From positions 1-45,071 of the forward strand of contig CAKZZH010000083.1 of the NCBI GenBank assembly GCA_937885345.1: 45,071 bases of DNA. Reading direction: 5' to 3'. Below are positions 7,390-15,644 of the stretch, one piece after another. A model generated the notes under the pieces. The model did no database searches, was not told where the DNA came from, and was given only the letters and a program-made list of their open reading frames with translations. The position numbers and the translations under genes were made by a program. How positions within the stretch are numbered: position 1 is the first letter of the stretch; every line of letters begins with the position of its first letter. The DNA comes from an uncultured Lachnospiraceae bacterium. GTDB taxonomy: Bacteria > Bacillota > Clostridia > Lachnospirales > Lachnospiraceae.

Positions 7390-8940
7390 GTGGAGTGGTA
7401 TCATTATGCCATCGCATGCGCAGCACTTGTTGTAGGCTTTGTGATTTCATGGGCCATTTGCACTGCATATCAGAGGAATGTAGCATCCAAGAAGATAGGC
7501 AGCGCGGAAGAAAAGGCCAGAGAGATTATAGATGACGCTCTTAAGACTGCTGAAGCCCGCAAGAAGGAAATGCTTGTTGAAGCCAAGGAAGAAACCATTA
7601 AGGCTAAGAACGAGCTTGATAAAGAGACCAAGGAGAGAAGAGCCGAGATTCAGAAATATGAACGACGCGTACTTTCCAAAGAAGAGTCCCTTGACAAGAA
7701 GCTCGATCAGGTTGAGAAACGTGATAATTCTCTGGCCCGTAAGGAAGAAGAACTTGGACGCAAGCAGAAGGAGCTCGATGAACTCAGTGCCAAACACATA
7801 CAGGAACTTGAAAGAATCTCAGGTTTAACCTCCGCACAAGCTAAAGAATATCTTTTAAAATCTGTTGAAGATGATGTAAAACACGAGACTGCTGTCATGA
7901 TCAAAGAGATGGAGAGCAGGGCTAAGGATGAAGCTGATAAGAAGGCTAAGGAATATATAATCGGAGCTATTCAGAGATGCGCCGCCGATCATGTATCCGA
8001 GGCAACTATCTCGGTAGTTCAGCTTCCTAATGATGAGATGAAAGGTCGTATAATCGGAAGAGAGGGACGTAATATCAGAACTCTTGAGACTATGACCGGT
8101 ATTGATCTTATTATTGATGATACTCCGGAAGCAGTTGTTCTTTCGGGATTCGATCCGATCAAGAGAGAGGTTGCAAGAATTGCTCTTGAGAAACTTATCG
8201 TTGACGGTCGTATCCATCCGGCAAGAATCGAGGAAATGGTTGAGAAGGCTCAGAAAGAAGTTGAGACCTCAATCCGCGAAGCCGGCGAGGCAGCTTGTCT
8301 TGAAGTTGGAGTTCATGGTATACATCCGGAGCTTATTAAGCTCCTTGGAAGGATGAAGTACAGAACCAGTTATGGTCAGAATGTTCTTAAACATTCGATT
8401 GAAGTTGCTCTTATCAGTGGTCTTCTTGCTTCAGAGATGGGGCTTGACGTAAGATCCGCTAAGAGAGCAGGTCTTCTGCATGATATCGGTAAATCGATCG
8501 ATCATGAGGTTGAAGGATCGCATGTTCAGATCGGTACGGATCTTTGTAGGAAATACAAGGAATCGGAACTTATCATCAATGCAGTTGAGGCACATCATGG
8601 TGATGTTGAACCTCAGTCACTTATTGCATGTATCGTTCAGGCTGCCGATGCAATATCAGCTGCAAGACCGGGTGCAAGATGTGAGACCGTTGAGACATAC
8701 ACTAACAGATTAAAAGAATTAGAAGATATTACGGATGGATTTAAGGGAGTTGAGAAATCCTTTGCAATCCAGGCGGGGCGTGAGATTCGAGTTATGGTTG
8801 TTCCTGATCAGGTCAGCGACGCTGATATGGTAATACTTGCCAGAGATATATCCAAGAAGATTGAAGCAGAACTTCAATATCCCGGACAGATCAAGGTTAG
8901 CGTTATCAGAGAGTCAAGAGTTACCGATTATGCTAAATAG
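7390..8940 (+). CDS. rny: Ribonuclease Y
   Basis: RNase Y is the membrane-anchored endoribonuclease that starts bulk mRNA decay in many Firmicutes. The 516-residue protein begins with one membrane segment (about residues 4-25). A long charged coiled coil follows (about 30-150), then a KH RNA-binding domain with GRIIGREGRNIR (about 215-230), and an HD domain whose metal pair is His364/Asp365 in LLHDIGKS. It starts with GTG at 7390 behind a strong AAGGAGG. It has its own promoter at 7318 and a terminator at 8966, so it is probably monocistronic. Position after recA/recX is common in this lineage. Confidence 0.98.
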   Translation: MEWYHYAIACAALVVGFVISWAICTAYQRNVASKKIGSAEEKAREIIDDALKTAEARKKEMLVEAKEETIKAKNELDKETKERRAEIQKYERRVLSKEESLDKKLDQVEKRDNSLARKEEELGRKQKELDELSAKHIQELERISGLTSAQAKEYLLKSVEDDVKHETAVMIKEMESRAKDEADKKAKEYIIGAIQRCAADHVSEATISVVQLPNDEMKGRIIGREGRNIRTLETMTGIDLIIDDTPEAVVLSGFDPIKREVARIALEKLIVDGRIHPARIEEMVEKAQKEVETSIREAGEAACLEVGVHGIHPELIKLLGRMKYRTSYGQNVLKHSIEVALISGLLASEMGLDVRSAKRAGLLHDIGKSIDHEVEGSHVQIGTDLCRKYKESELIINAVEAHHGDVEPQSLIACIVQAADAISAARPGARCETVETYTNRLKELEDITDGFKGVEKSFAIQAGREIRVMVVPDQVSDADMVILARDISKKIEAELQYPGQIKVSVIRESRVTDYAK

Positions 8941-8965
8941 TATGCGAATATTTTAACAACTTTAA

Positions 8966-9013
8966 CCCCAATTCTTTATTACAATATGATAAGGAATTGG
9001 GGTTTGTTTTTGT
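8966..9013 (+). terminator. Rho-independent terminator after rny
   Basis: The arms CCCCAATTC (8966-8974) and GAATTGGGG (8994-9002) are perfectly complementary with a 19-base loop, followed by a T-rich tract (TTTGTTTTTG). Confidence 0.85.
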
Positions 9014-9034
9014 GTGAAGTATGTGTGAATTTAC

Positions 9035-9063
9035 TTGACCAAAAGCACCTGATATTATATATT
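9035..9063 (+). promoter_or_regulatory. Promoter for the Ser/Asp-rich membrane protein gene
   Basis: TTGACC (9035-9040), a 17-base spacer and TATATT (9058-9063). An alternative -10, TATTAT, lies a few bases upstream. An AGGAGG ribosome site follows before the ATG at 9111. Confidence 0.65.
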
Positions 9064-9110
9064 ATTCAAGGTGTTTGTTTTTCACCGGACGTTATTTTTA
9101 GGAGGATGAA

Positions 9111-9476
9111 ATGAGTCAGCAAAAAATTGATGCCAGAAAAAAAGGCAAAGGCGATCTTCTTCATGCAACGAAGAAGAATTACAGAATTCTTACAGGAGTG
9201 ATCAGCGCAATAGTAGTAGGACTTGCTGTTATTGCATGCTTTATTGTTCATAATAAGACAAAGGATTCCGCATACAGCAGCGGCTATTCCGAAGGTTACG
9301 GTGCTGCATATTCTTACTTTTCATCTGTTTATAATTCATCAAGCAGCACGGATGACAGCAGCTCTGATTCAAGCAGCACGGATGACAGCAGCTCAGATTC
9401 AAGCAGCGCCGAAGATACTTCATCAGAAACCGAAGCAGAGAGCGAGACTGAAGCAGCAACAGAAGCGGCAGAGTAA
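9111..9476 (+). CDS. Small single-pass membrane protein with Ser/Asp/Glu-rich extracytoplasmic tail
   Basis: I do not recognise a family. The 121-residue protein has a basic N-terminal stretch (residues 1-24), one hydrophobic segment (about 27-46, ending AVIACFIVH) and a short Tyr/Gly-rich piece. The low-complexity tail is made of Ser, Asp, Thr, Glu and Ala, including two copies of a ten-residue unit encoded by a 30-base tandem repeat. Positive charges on the N-terminal side predict N-in topology, so the acidic tail would face the cell wall. It is flanked by its own promoter and by a terminator-like hairpin, so it is a single-gene unit. The tail looks like a spacer or wall-spanning linker with no catalytic part; function unknown. 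Confidence 0.75.
   Translation: MSQQKIDARKKGKGDLLHATKKNYRILTGVISAIVVGLAVIACFIVHNKTKDSAYSSGYSEGYGAAYSYFSSVYNSSSSTDDSSSDSSSTDDSSSDSSSAEDTSSETEAESETEAATEAAE
9339..9410 (+). repeat. 30-base tandem repeat coding for the SSSTDDSSSD unit
   Basis: Two nearly identical 30-base units (9339-9368 and 9369-9398) plus 12 bases of a third. The unit starts TCAAGCAGCACGGATGACAG. The repeat is a whole number of codons, so copy-number change would alter only tail length. Confidence 0.8.
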
Positions 9477-9504
9477 TTTTAAAGTATTTTATATATCACA
9501 TAAT

Positions 9505-9536
9505 AAGGGGCGTCTGCATGGATTGCCCCTTTGTTG
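9505..9536 (+). terminator. Terminator-like hairpin before rimO
   Basis: AAGGGGC (9505-9511) pairs with GCCCCTT (9525-9531), followed by TTGTTGTT. The U-tract is interrupted, so termination is probably partial. Confidence 0.6.
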
Positions 9537-9550
9537 TTAAATGGTGGTTT

Positions 9551-10876
9551 ATGAGAATAATGTTTGTTTCTCTTGGATGTGACAAGAATCTTGTCGATTC
9601 CGAGATGATGATGGGACTTCTTGCAAAACGTGGACATACTTTTACCGATGATATTGAGGAAGCTGAGGCGGCTGTTATCAATACCTGCGGTTTTATAAGC
9701 GATGCCAAGGAAGAGTCGATCAATACTATTCTTGAAATGGCGGAATATAAGAATAAGAATCTCCGTTATATTATCGCGGCGGGCTGCCTGGCGCAAAGGT
9801 ATGCTGATACTTTTATGGATGAGCTTCCCGAGGTCGATGCGATCGTCGGTACCACTGCGTTTGACCAAATTTGTGAGACTCTTGACAGGCTTGATAAGGG
9901 CGCGAAACAGGTCACAAGCATCGAAAACATCGACAGATCATGCAGGGGAAAGGAAAAAAGGATCATCTCGACTCCCGGCAATTATTATTCATATCTTAAG
10001 ATTGCAGAGGGTTGCAATAAAAGATGCACCTACTGCGCAATCCCTTATATAAGGGGATCTTACAGGTCTGTTCCCATGGAGGAACTGATCGCCGAAGCGG
10101 AAGAACTTGTAGATCAGGGTATTAAAGAACTGATCCTGGTTGCCCAGGAGACCACGCTTTACGGCATTGATCTGTACGGCAAGAAGTCTCTAACCGATCT
10201 TCTGAACAAGCTTTGTGAGATTGAAGGACTTAAGTGGATACGTATTTTATATTGTTATCCGGAGGAGATCACGGATGAACTGATTGATACAATTGCCAAT
10301 CAGCCCAAAATATGTCATTATCTTGATATACCCATTCAGCATGCGTCTGATGACATCCTGCGCAGGATGGGCAGAAGAACCGATAACAAATACTTAAGAG
10401 AGATCATTGGAAAACTCAGAGAGAGGATCCCGGATATTGCGATCAGAACCACTGTTATTACGGGATTTCCGGGCGAGACTGATGAAGATCATCAGGTTCT
10501 TTTGGATTTTATAGATGATATGGAATTTGAGAGACTCGGCTGTTTTACGTATTCTCCCGAGGACGATACGCCTGCGGCGCTATATGATCATCAGGTTGAT
10601 GAGGATCTTAAGGCTAAACGCAGGGATGAGGTTATGAGCCTTCAGCAGGAGATAAGTCTTGATATTTGCAATCGCAATATAGGCAGGATCTTGGATGCAT
10701 TGATTGTCGGACGCGACAGCGAAAACGGCGAATATATTGCCAGAACTTATATGGATGCGCCCGATGTTGATGGATATATATTTTTTGAAAGTGAGCGCGA
10801 TCTGATAAGCGGTGATATGGTCAGACTCAAAGTCACGGGAGCGCTCGAATACGATCTGATAGGAGAATTGTTATGA
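9551..10876 (+). CDS. rimO: Ribosomal protein S12 methylthiotransferase RimO
   Basis: RimO is a radical-SAM enzyme with two iron-sulfur clusters that methylthiolates the conserved aspartate of ribosomal protein S12. The N-terminal UPF0004 domain begins MRIMFVSLGCDKNLVDSE and carries its own cluster cysteines, including NTCGF. The radical-SAM motif is Cys155-X3-Cys159-X2-Cys162 in CNKRCTYC, and a TRAM domain is at the C-terminus. I place the start at the ATG at 9551 because it matches the family N-terminus. The in-frame ATG at 9518 lies inside a hairpin and would add 11 unrelated residues. The stop overlaps pgsA by ATGA. Confidence 0.96.
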   Translation: MRIMFVSLGCDKNLVDSEMMMGLLAKRGHTFTDDIEEAEAAVINTCGFISDAKEESINTILEMAEYKNKNLRYIIAAGCLAQRYADTFMDELPEVDAIVGTTAFDQICETLDRLDKGAKQVTSIENIDRSCRGKEKRIISTPGNYYSYLKIAEGCNKRCTYCAIPYIRGSYRSVPMEELIAEAEELVDQGIKELILVAQETTLYGIDLYGKKSLTDLLNKLCEIEGLKWIRILYCYPEEITDELIDTIANQPKICHYLDIPIQHASDDILRRMGRRTDNKYLREIIGKLRERIPDIAIRTTVITGFPGETDEDHQVLLDFIDDMEFERLGCFTYSPEDDTPAALYDHQVDEDLKAKRRDEVMSLQQEISLDICNRNIGRILDALIVGRDSENGEYIARTYMDAPDVDGYIFFESERDLISGDMVRLKVTGALEYDLIGELL

Positions 10877-11412
10877 ACTTACCTAACAAATTGACGATGT
10901 TCAGAATTATTTTAATACCTTTCTTTCTGGTATTTCTGCTTACCACATTTGCAGGTGAGGCTTCCCGATGGATTGCACTCGGAATATTCGCGGTTGCATC
11001 ACTTACCGATATGCTCGATGGTAAAATAGCCCGTAAATATAATCTTATCACCGATTTTGGTAAATTTATGGATCCCATTGCCGACAAGCTTCTTGTGAGC
11101 TCTGCTTTTATCGCATTTGTACAGCTTGGAAGGCTTCCGGCCTGGATCGTTGTTATTTTTATAGCGAGAGAATTTATCATCAGCGGCTTCAGACTTGTTG
11201 CTTCCGACAATGGAGTGGTTCTTGCGGCGAGTATGTGGGGCAAGTTCAAGACGGCATTTCAGATGATCATGTGCTGTCTTCTGATTGTGGACTTTGATAT
11301 TGCATGGGTTAATATTGTTGAACTGGTGCTTATCTATGCATCTCTCGCTCTTTCGATCATTTCACTGATCGATTATCTTGTAAAGAACCGCAAGGTAATT
11401 AAGAATTGTTGA
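10873..11412 (+). CDS. pgsA: CDP-diacylglycerol--glycerol-3-phosphate 3-phosphatidyltransferase
   Basis: PgsA makes phosphatidylglycerophosphate, the precursor of phosphatidylglycerol and cardiolipin, in the membrane. The 179-residue protein shows the CDP-alcohol phosphotransferase motif D-G-x2-A-R-x8-G-x3-D-x3-D, seen as DGKIARKYNLITDFG followed by KFMDPIADK. Several hydrophobic helices are present. It overlaps rimO by ATGA, so the two are coupled. The order rimO/pgsA/cinA near recA is typical of Firmicutes. Length and motif are complete. Confidence 0.96.
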   Translation: MNLPNKLTMFRIILIPFFLVFLLTTFAGEASRWIALGIFAVASLTDMLDGKIARKYNLITDFGKFMDPIADKLLVSSAFIAFVQLGRLPAWIVVIFIAREFIISGFRLVASDNGVVLAASMWGKFKTAFQMIMCCLLIVDFDIAWVNIVELVLIYASLALSIISLIDYLVKNRKVIKNC

Positions 11413-11470
11413 TATGCTGCGGCGGAGAATGCCGGCTTAATGAACTTAAGGCATTCGCGGGTGAGCATAT
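11412..11470 (+). repeat. Nested inverted repeat between pgsA and cinA
   Basis: Outer arms ATATGCT (11412-11418) and AGCATAT (11464-11470) and inner arms GAATGCC (11427-11433) and GGCATTC (11450-11456) are all perfectly complementary. The structure ends shortly before the cinA ribosome site and has no T-run, which suggests an RNA leader or processing element. Confidence 0.5.
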
Positions 11471-11491
11471 TCGGATATGAAAGGAGTAATA

Positions 11492-12601
11492 ATGGTAGCT
11501 GAAATTATTACAGTTGCAACAGAAGTTGTAAATGCGAATGTAAGTAATAACGTGGCGCCCTATATAACCGAAGGACTTAGAGATATCGGGTTTGATGTAT
11601 TTTACCAATCGAGCGTGGATAATGATGATTCTCGTGTTAAGAAGTTGTTTAATGTGGCCGCATCCAGAAGCGATCTTATCGCGCTGGTTACAGGATATGG
11701 AGTTAAGGCTGACAATATTATGGCTGCTTACGGACTTGTTAAGAGTAAGAAGTCAGTGGGCGATGCCGTGATTTACGAAAAAAACAACCTTAAAGTAATA
11801 ACTTTCCCTCTGCTATGTGAAGATGTACAGTCACTTTGGAACGATTATTCGTCCCTTATCAATGGCATGAACGGTATATTTTATTACAGCGCAACGATTA
11901 AGACGACCGGTCTTGAAACCGGAGAACTGCTCGACAGATTGTCCGAGATTGAGAGGATTCAGCTTAATCCTTCGGTCAGCATAATTCAGGGAATGGATTA
12001 CGGGATCGTTAAGGTTACCGGCTATTCCAAAGACTTTGAAGAAGCCAAATCTTCGGTTAAATCGGTTGTAAAGGACATTAAGGATTGCATTAAAGGTCAT
12101 ATTTTTACGACCGATCGAAATGAATATATCGAGAATTCGGTGATCAGACTTCTTAAAAAGTACGATCTTAAAATATCCACCGCAGAGTCGGTTACGGGTG
12201 GACTTGTAGTAAGCAGGCTTGTTAATGTACCCGGTGCTTCCGAAGTCTTTACTCACGGCTTTGTTACTTATTCCAATAAAGCAAAGCGTAAAGTACTTGG
12301 TGTAGACCGCGAAAGCCTTAAGAAATATTCGGCAGTCAGCAAAGAGGTCGCCAAGGAGATGGCCAAGGGAGCAATATTTACGGCGGATGCCGATGTATCC
12401 GTTGCGGTCACCGGATATTCCGGTCCCGACGATACTCCCGAGGAGCCGAAAGGCCTTGTATATATAGCTGTTTCCGTAAATGATAAAGTAATAGTTGAGA
12501 AATATAATTTCTCCGGAAGCAGAAACATCATCAGAAATAAAGCGGCAAACAGGGCGCTTGAACTTGTAAGAGAGAGTATTATTGCCGCATACGGTAAATA
12601 A
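11492..12601 (+). CDS. cinA: CinA-like protein (nicotinamide mononucleotide deamidase domain) with eroded N-terminal domain
   Basis: The C-terminal ~160 residues are a good CinA/PncC domain (NMN deamidase, pyridine nucleotide salvage): AESVTGGLVVSRL, PGASEVFTHGFVTYSN, GAIF..AD.SVAVTGYSGP and PKGLVYIAV are all visible. The N-terminal half starts MVAEIITVATEVV like other CinA proteins. However, the usual TGGLGPT-type MoCF loop is replaced by VTGYGVKADN, and this half is shorter than normal. The whole protein has 369 residues against about 410 usual. The ATG at 11492 is preferred because the AAAGGAG site lies just before it; the ATG at 11477 would overlap that site. In B. subtilis cinA is upstream of recA; here it follows rimO-pgsA. 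Confidence 0.9.
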   Translation: MVAEIITVATEVVNANVSNNVAPYITEGLRDIGFDVFYQSSVDNDDSRVKKLFNVAASRSDLIALVTGYGVKADNIMAAYGLVKSKKSVGDAVIYEKNNLKVITFPLLCEDVQSLWNDYSSLINGMNGIFYYSATIKTTGLETGELLDRLSEIERIQLNPSVSIIQGMDYGIVKVTGYSKDFEEAKSSVKSVVKDIKDCIKGHIFTTDRNEYIENSVIRLLKKYDLKISTAESVTGGLVVSRLVNVPGASEVFTHGFVTYSNKAKRKVLGVDRESLKKYSAVSKEVAKEMAKGAIFTADADVSVAVTGYSGPDDTPEEPKGLVYIAVSVNDKVIVEKYNFSGSRNIIRNKAANRALELVRESIIAAYGK

Positions 12602-12639
12602 AGAATATTGCCGCATACAGAAAACAGAGGAGCGAAAAA

Positions 12640-13911
12640 ATGGAAAAGAAAGCATTTGTTACCAAAGAAAAGGTTCAGGAGATAGCCGCTAAATATCCCA
12701 CTCCTTTCTATCTCTATGATGAGAAGGGGATCAGGGAGAATGCTAAGAAGGTATACGAAGCATTCTCGTGGAATAAAGGATTTAAGGAATATTTTGCAGT
12801 CAAGGCTTGCCCGAATACCTTTATTATCAATATTCTTAAGGAGTACGGATGCGGAGTCGACTGTGCTTCAAAGGCAGAACTTATGCTTGCTCACGCTCTC
12901 GGATTCGGCGAGGGTGAGATAATGTTTTCTTCGAATGTTACGCCTGCCGAAGAATACATATATGCAAGGGAGATCGGTGCGACCATCAATCTTGATGATT
13001 TTACACATATTGAATTTCTGGATTCGCTTACGGGTATTCCTGAGACGATTTCGTGCAGATTTAATCCGGGCGGATATTTCAGTATTGCCAATACGATAAT
13101 GGATAATCCTCAGGACGCCAAGTACGGCTTTACCAAAGAGCAGATCATTGAGGGCTTTAAAATCCTTAAAAGTAAGGGTGCAAAGAATTTCGGCATTCAT
13201 GCGTTTCTTGCTTCCAATACCGTTACGAACGAATATTACCCCGAGCTTGCAAGGCAACTTTTCAAACTTGCTGTTGAACTGAGAGATGAGACCGGCTGCG
13301 ATATCAGATTCATTAATCTTTCGGGTGGCGTCGGTATCCCTTATAAACCGGACGGCGAGCCCAATGACATTATGAAGATCGCAGAGGGCGTTCATAAAGT
13401 ATATGATGAAGTGCTTACCGCAGCGGGAATGGGTGATGTTGCCATCTATACCGAAATGGGACGCTTTATGATGGGACCTTATGGTGCGCTTGTTACCAAA
13501 TGCATTCATCAGAAGCATATTTATAAAGAATACATTGGCTGCGATGCATGTGCAGCAAACCTTATGAGACCTGCAATCTATGATGCTTATCATCATATTA
13601 CCGTTCTAGGTAAGGAGAATGAGCCCTGCGACCATAAATACGATGTTACCGGTTCGCTCTGCGAGAACTCCGATAAATTCGCCAAGGACAGAATGCTTCC
13701 GAAGATTGATATCGGTGATTATTTATTTATTCACGATGCAGGTGCGCATGGCTTCTCGATGGGTTATAATTACAATGGTAAGCTTTGGTCGTCCGAGATA
13801 CTTCTCAAAGAAGACGGAAACTTCAATCTTATCAGAAGAGCCGAGACACCCAAGGATTATTTTGCAACTTTTGATTGCTTTGACATTTTAGATTCGATAC
13901 TTAAGGAGTAA
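12640..13911 (+). CDS. lysA: Diaminopimelate decarboxylase-type PLP enzyme
   Basis: This is a fold-III (alanine racemase-like barrel) PLP decarboxylase of 423 residues, most like the divergent LysA group of Lachnospiraceae. The PLP lysine is Lys55 in YFAVKACPN. The glycine-rich phosphate-binding stretch is NLSGGVGIPY, and the C-terminal domain contributes the Cys-Asp pair in YIGCDACAANLMRP. The predicted reaction is meso-diaminopimelate to L-lysine plus CO2 in the cytoplasm. Arginine, ornithine or carboxynorspermidine decarboxylases are the main alternatives within the fold. It is preceded by its own ribosome site and followed 4 bases later by a hypothetical gene, so it is probably in one transcript with it. 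Confidence 0.85.
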   Translation: MEKKAFVTKEKVQEIAAKYPTPFYLYDEKGIRENAKKVYEAFSWNKGFKEYFAVKACPNTFIINILKEYGCGVDCASKAELMLAHALGFGEGEIMFSSNVTPAEEYIYAREIGATINLDDFTHIEFLDSLTGIPETISCRFNPGGYFSIANTIMDNPQDAKYGFTKEQIIEGFKILKSKGAKNFGIHAFLASNTVTNEYYPELARQLFKLAVELRDETGCDIRFINLSGGVGIPYKPDGEPNDIMKIAEGVHKVYDEVLTAAGMGDVAIYTEMGRFMMGPYGALVTKCIHQKHIYKEYIGCDACAANLMRPAIYDAYHHITVLGKENEPCDHKYDVTGSLCENSDKFAKDRMLPKIDIGDYLFIHDAGAHGFSMGYNYNGKLWSSEILLKEDGNFNLIRRAETPKDYFATFDCFDILDSILKE

Positions 13912-13915
13912 TTCA

Positions 13916-15331
13916 ATGTCCGAACTTATGACTGCCGTTAACAATCTGCTTAAGAGACATAAGACCGATACAGCTCTTCCTTGCTATGTTAAGGAACTTA
14001 AAGGGCTTTATCGTGATCTGTCTTTTCTTAAGCTTTCGATGAATTTCTATACATTTTCTGAGATTTATTGTGAACTTGATAATGATAATAAAGTAAGACT
14101 TGCAGATGATATCGCCGTTCTTATTGACCTTATCGGTAAGATTGTTAATGATGTAGGCTTTGATGATTCCGATAAAATGCGTATTTCGCGCCTTAGGGAA
14201 TCCGTTGCGACGGGCACGGAGACGCTGACTGCTTTTGTGGATCGTTTTGAAGTGTGCGAATATATGCTTAACAGGGTTGAGTATAGATTCTATCCTTGCA
14301 AGTATGATATGCAGTATTATAATACGGATTTCGAGAAGGATATTCTTGCATATATTACGAGAGACCGCGACAATGCACTTATAAATACAAGGATTTCGCT
14401 TATGTCCGAACAGCTTCCCATGAGGCTCTCATCGAACAAATTCTTCGATATTCTTATGAATTCTTTATCTTTGTACAAGGGTAGCGATAAGCTTTCATTG
14501 TATGATTTTGAATATATGATAAGAACTACGGGCCTTTTGAAGGATACCGATGATGAGGCTTTTCCACTTCTTACCGAGGCTTATGCAAGGTTTGCGGATT
14601 CGACTTTTGAGACTCTTGATAAGGAGCAGTATGACGAGCTTAGGAAGAAACTTGATGAGGTAACGGAGTATACCGAGAAGACATCCGATGCATACGTTAT
14701 TATCGCTGAGGTTATAAATGACTTGTATACAGTGATTTTAACGGATGATAAAACTGCCGAATATGAAAATGCTTCCGAAAAAAGCATCAAGGTTCACGAG
14801 GGACTTAAGAAAATGATACTTCTTGCCCGTAATTCGATCTGCGAGGACAAACCCCATGCCGAAGGCACTTCAGATGCGTTCTCCGAATTCGAAGGAATGC
14901 AGGAAGAACTCAATTACAGTATCACATCTCCGGAAAACGCGCTTGATGAGATAATGGATATTCATACTGATGATATTAAAAAGTTGGGTTTCGAGGAGGA
15001 TTTTAAGGATCTTACGATCATTAAAAAGCTCCAGTCCACAAGTACATTTGCCAGACTTACAACGGATGAGACTTTCCTCAACAAAGTGGATGAGACCGAT
15101 GTTGATAAAGTACTTGAGGGCCTTAAGACTGATTTTACCGAACTGTTTAAGGACAAGCCCAGGCTTTTTAAGAGAGCGGTTATGGCCGGCGTGATCGGCA
15201 ATCTTCCTGTTTTCTTCGGAAGTCTTGAGGAATTTAAGGAATATGTACATATAACGCTGCTTCAATGCAATGACGAGGCCGAAAGATGCGGCTGTATGGC
15301 ATCCGTCAGAATGATCATAAAGGGTGATTAA
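13916..15331 (+). CDS. Unrecognised 471-residue cytoplasmic protein
   Basis: I do not recognise this protein. It has no signal peptide or membrane segment, is rich in acidic residues and leucine, and is predicted to be largely helical. A Tyr-rich stretch around residues 119-145 (EYRFYPCKYDMQYYN) stands out. Single cysteines are scattered and form no metal motif. The gene starts 4 bases after lysA and its stop abuts the next start exactly, so translation is probably coupled on both sides. Codon use is like that of its neighbours, which argues against recent transfer. Being placed between lysA and a DUF2953/GerW pair suggests a cell-wall or sporulation link, but that is only positional. Confidence 0.8.
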   Translation: MSELMTAVNNLLKRHKTDTALPCYVKELKGLYRDLSFLKLSMNFYTFSEIYCELDNDNKVRLADDIAVLIDLIGKIVNDVGFDDSDKMRISRLRESVATGTETLTAFVDRFEVCEYMLNRVEYRFYPCKYDMQYYNTDFEKDILAYITRDRDNALINTRISLMSEQLPMRLSSNKFFDILMNSLSLYKGSDKLSLYDFEYMIRTTGLLKDTDDEAFPLLTEAYARFADSTFETLDKEQYDELRKKLDEVTEYTEKTSDAYVIIAEVINDLYTVILTDDKTAEYENASEKSIKVHEGLKKMILLARNSICEDKPHAEGTSDAFSEFEGMQEELNYSITSPENALDEIMDIHTDDIKKLGFEEDFKDLTIIKKLQSTSTFARLTTDETFLNKVDETDVDKVLEGLKTDFTELFKDKPRLFKRAVMAGVIGNLPVFFGSLEEFKEYVHITLLQCNDEAERCGCMASVRMIIKGD

Positions 15332-15643
15332 ATGGTAGAATTCTCCGGCAGGCTCGCATGCGGGCCTAAGGCCGATAAAATTAAAAAGGCTCTTATCAGG
15401 AACCTGAAAAAAGGCAAGAGTGTTCCTTTTCTCTATGTTGTCTATATTTCCGACAGCAAAACGGATCAGCTTGAAATTGTCGAATCCATGCAGATCGGTC
15501 TTCCTTTCTTTGAGAACAAGGATTTGTACATTGCAGGTCTTGCGATCGGCGAGGATGAAGCACTTGAACTTATAAGACAGATGGTTGATACGGTTTACTC
15601 CGAAACGGGAGGTACCGATATCAAAGGGTTTTTCAGGGTATAA
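15332..15643 (+). CDS. Unrecognised 103-residue protein
   Basis: This small protein has alternating hydrophobic strands (SVPFLYVVYISDS, LYIAGLAIGEDEAL) and helices and looks like a compact alpha/beta domain. I see no family motif, cysteines beyond one near the N-terminus, or membrane segment. Its ATG follows the upstream stop with no gap, and the next gene starts one base after its stop. It is therefore almost certainly translated together with the 471-residue protein before it and the DUF2953 protein after it. The tight packing is the main evidence that it is real; function unknown. Confidence 0.75.
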   Translation: MVEFSGRLACGPKADKIKKALIRNLKKGKSVPFLYVVYISDSKTDQLEIVESMQIGLPFFENKDLYIAGLAIGEDEALELIRQMVDTVYSETGGTDIKGFFRV

Positions 15644-15644
15644 T

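Noticed and set aside
9518..9550. Longer rimO start at ATG 9518
   Set aside because: It lies in the loop of the GC-rich hairpin and adds residues not seen in RimO; the ATG at 9551 gives the family N-terminus.
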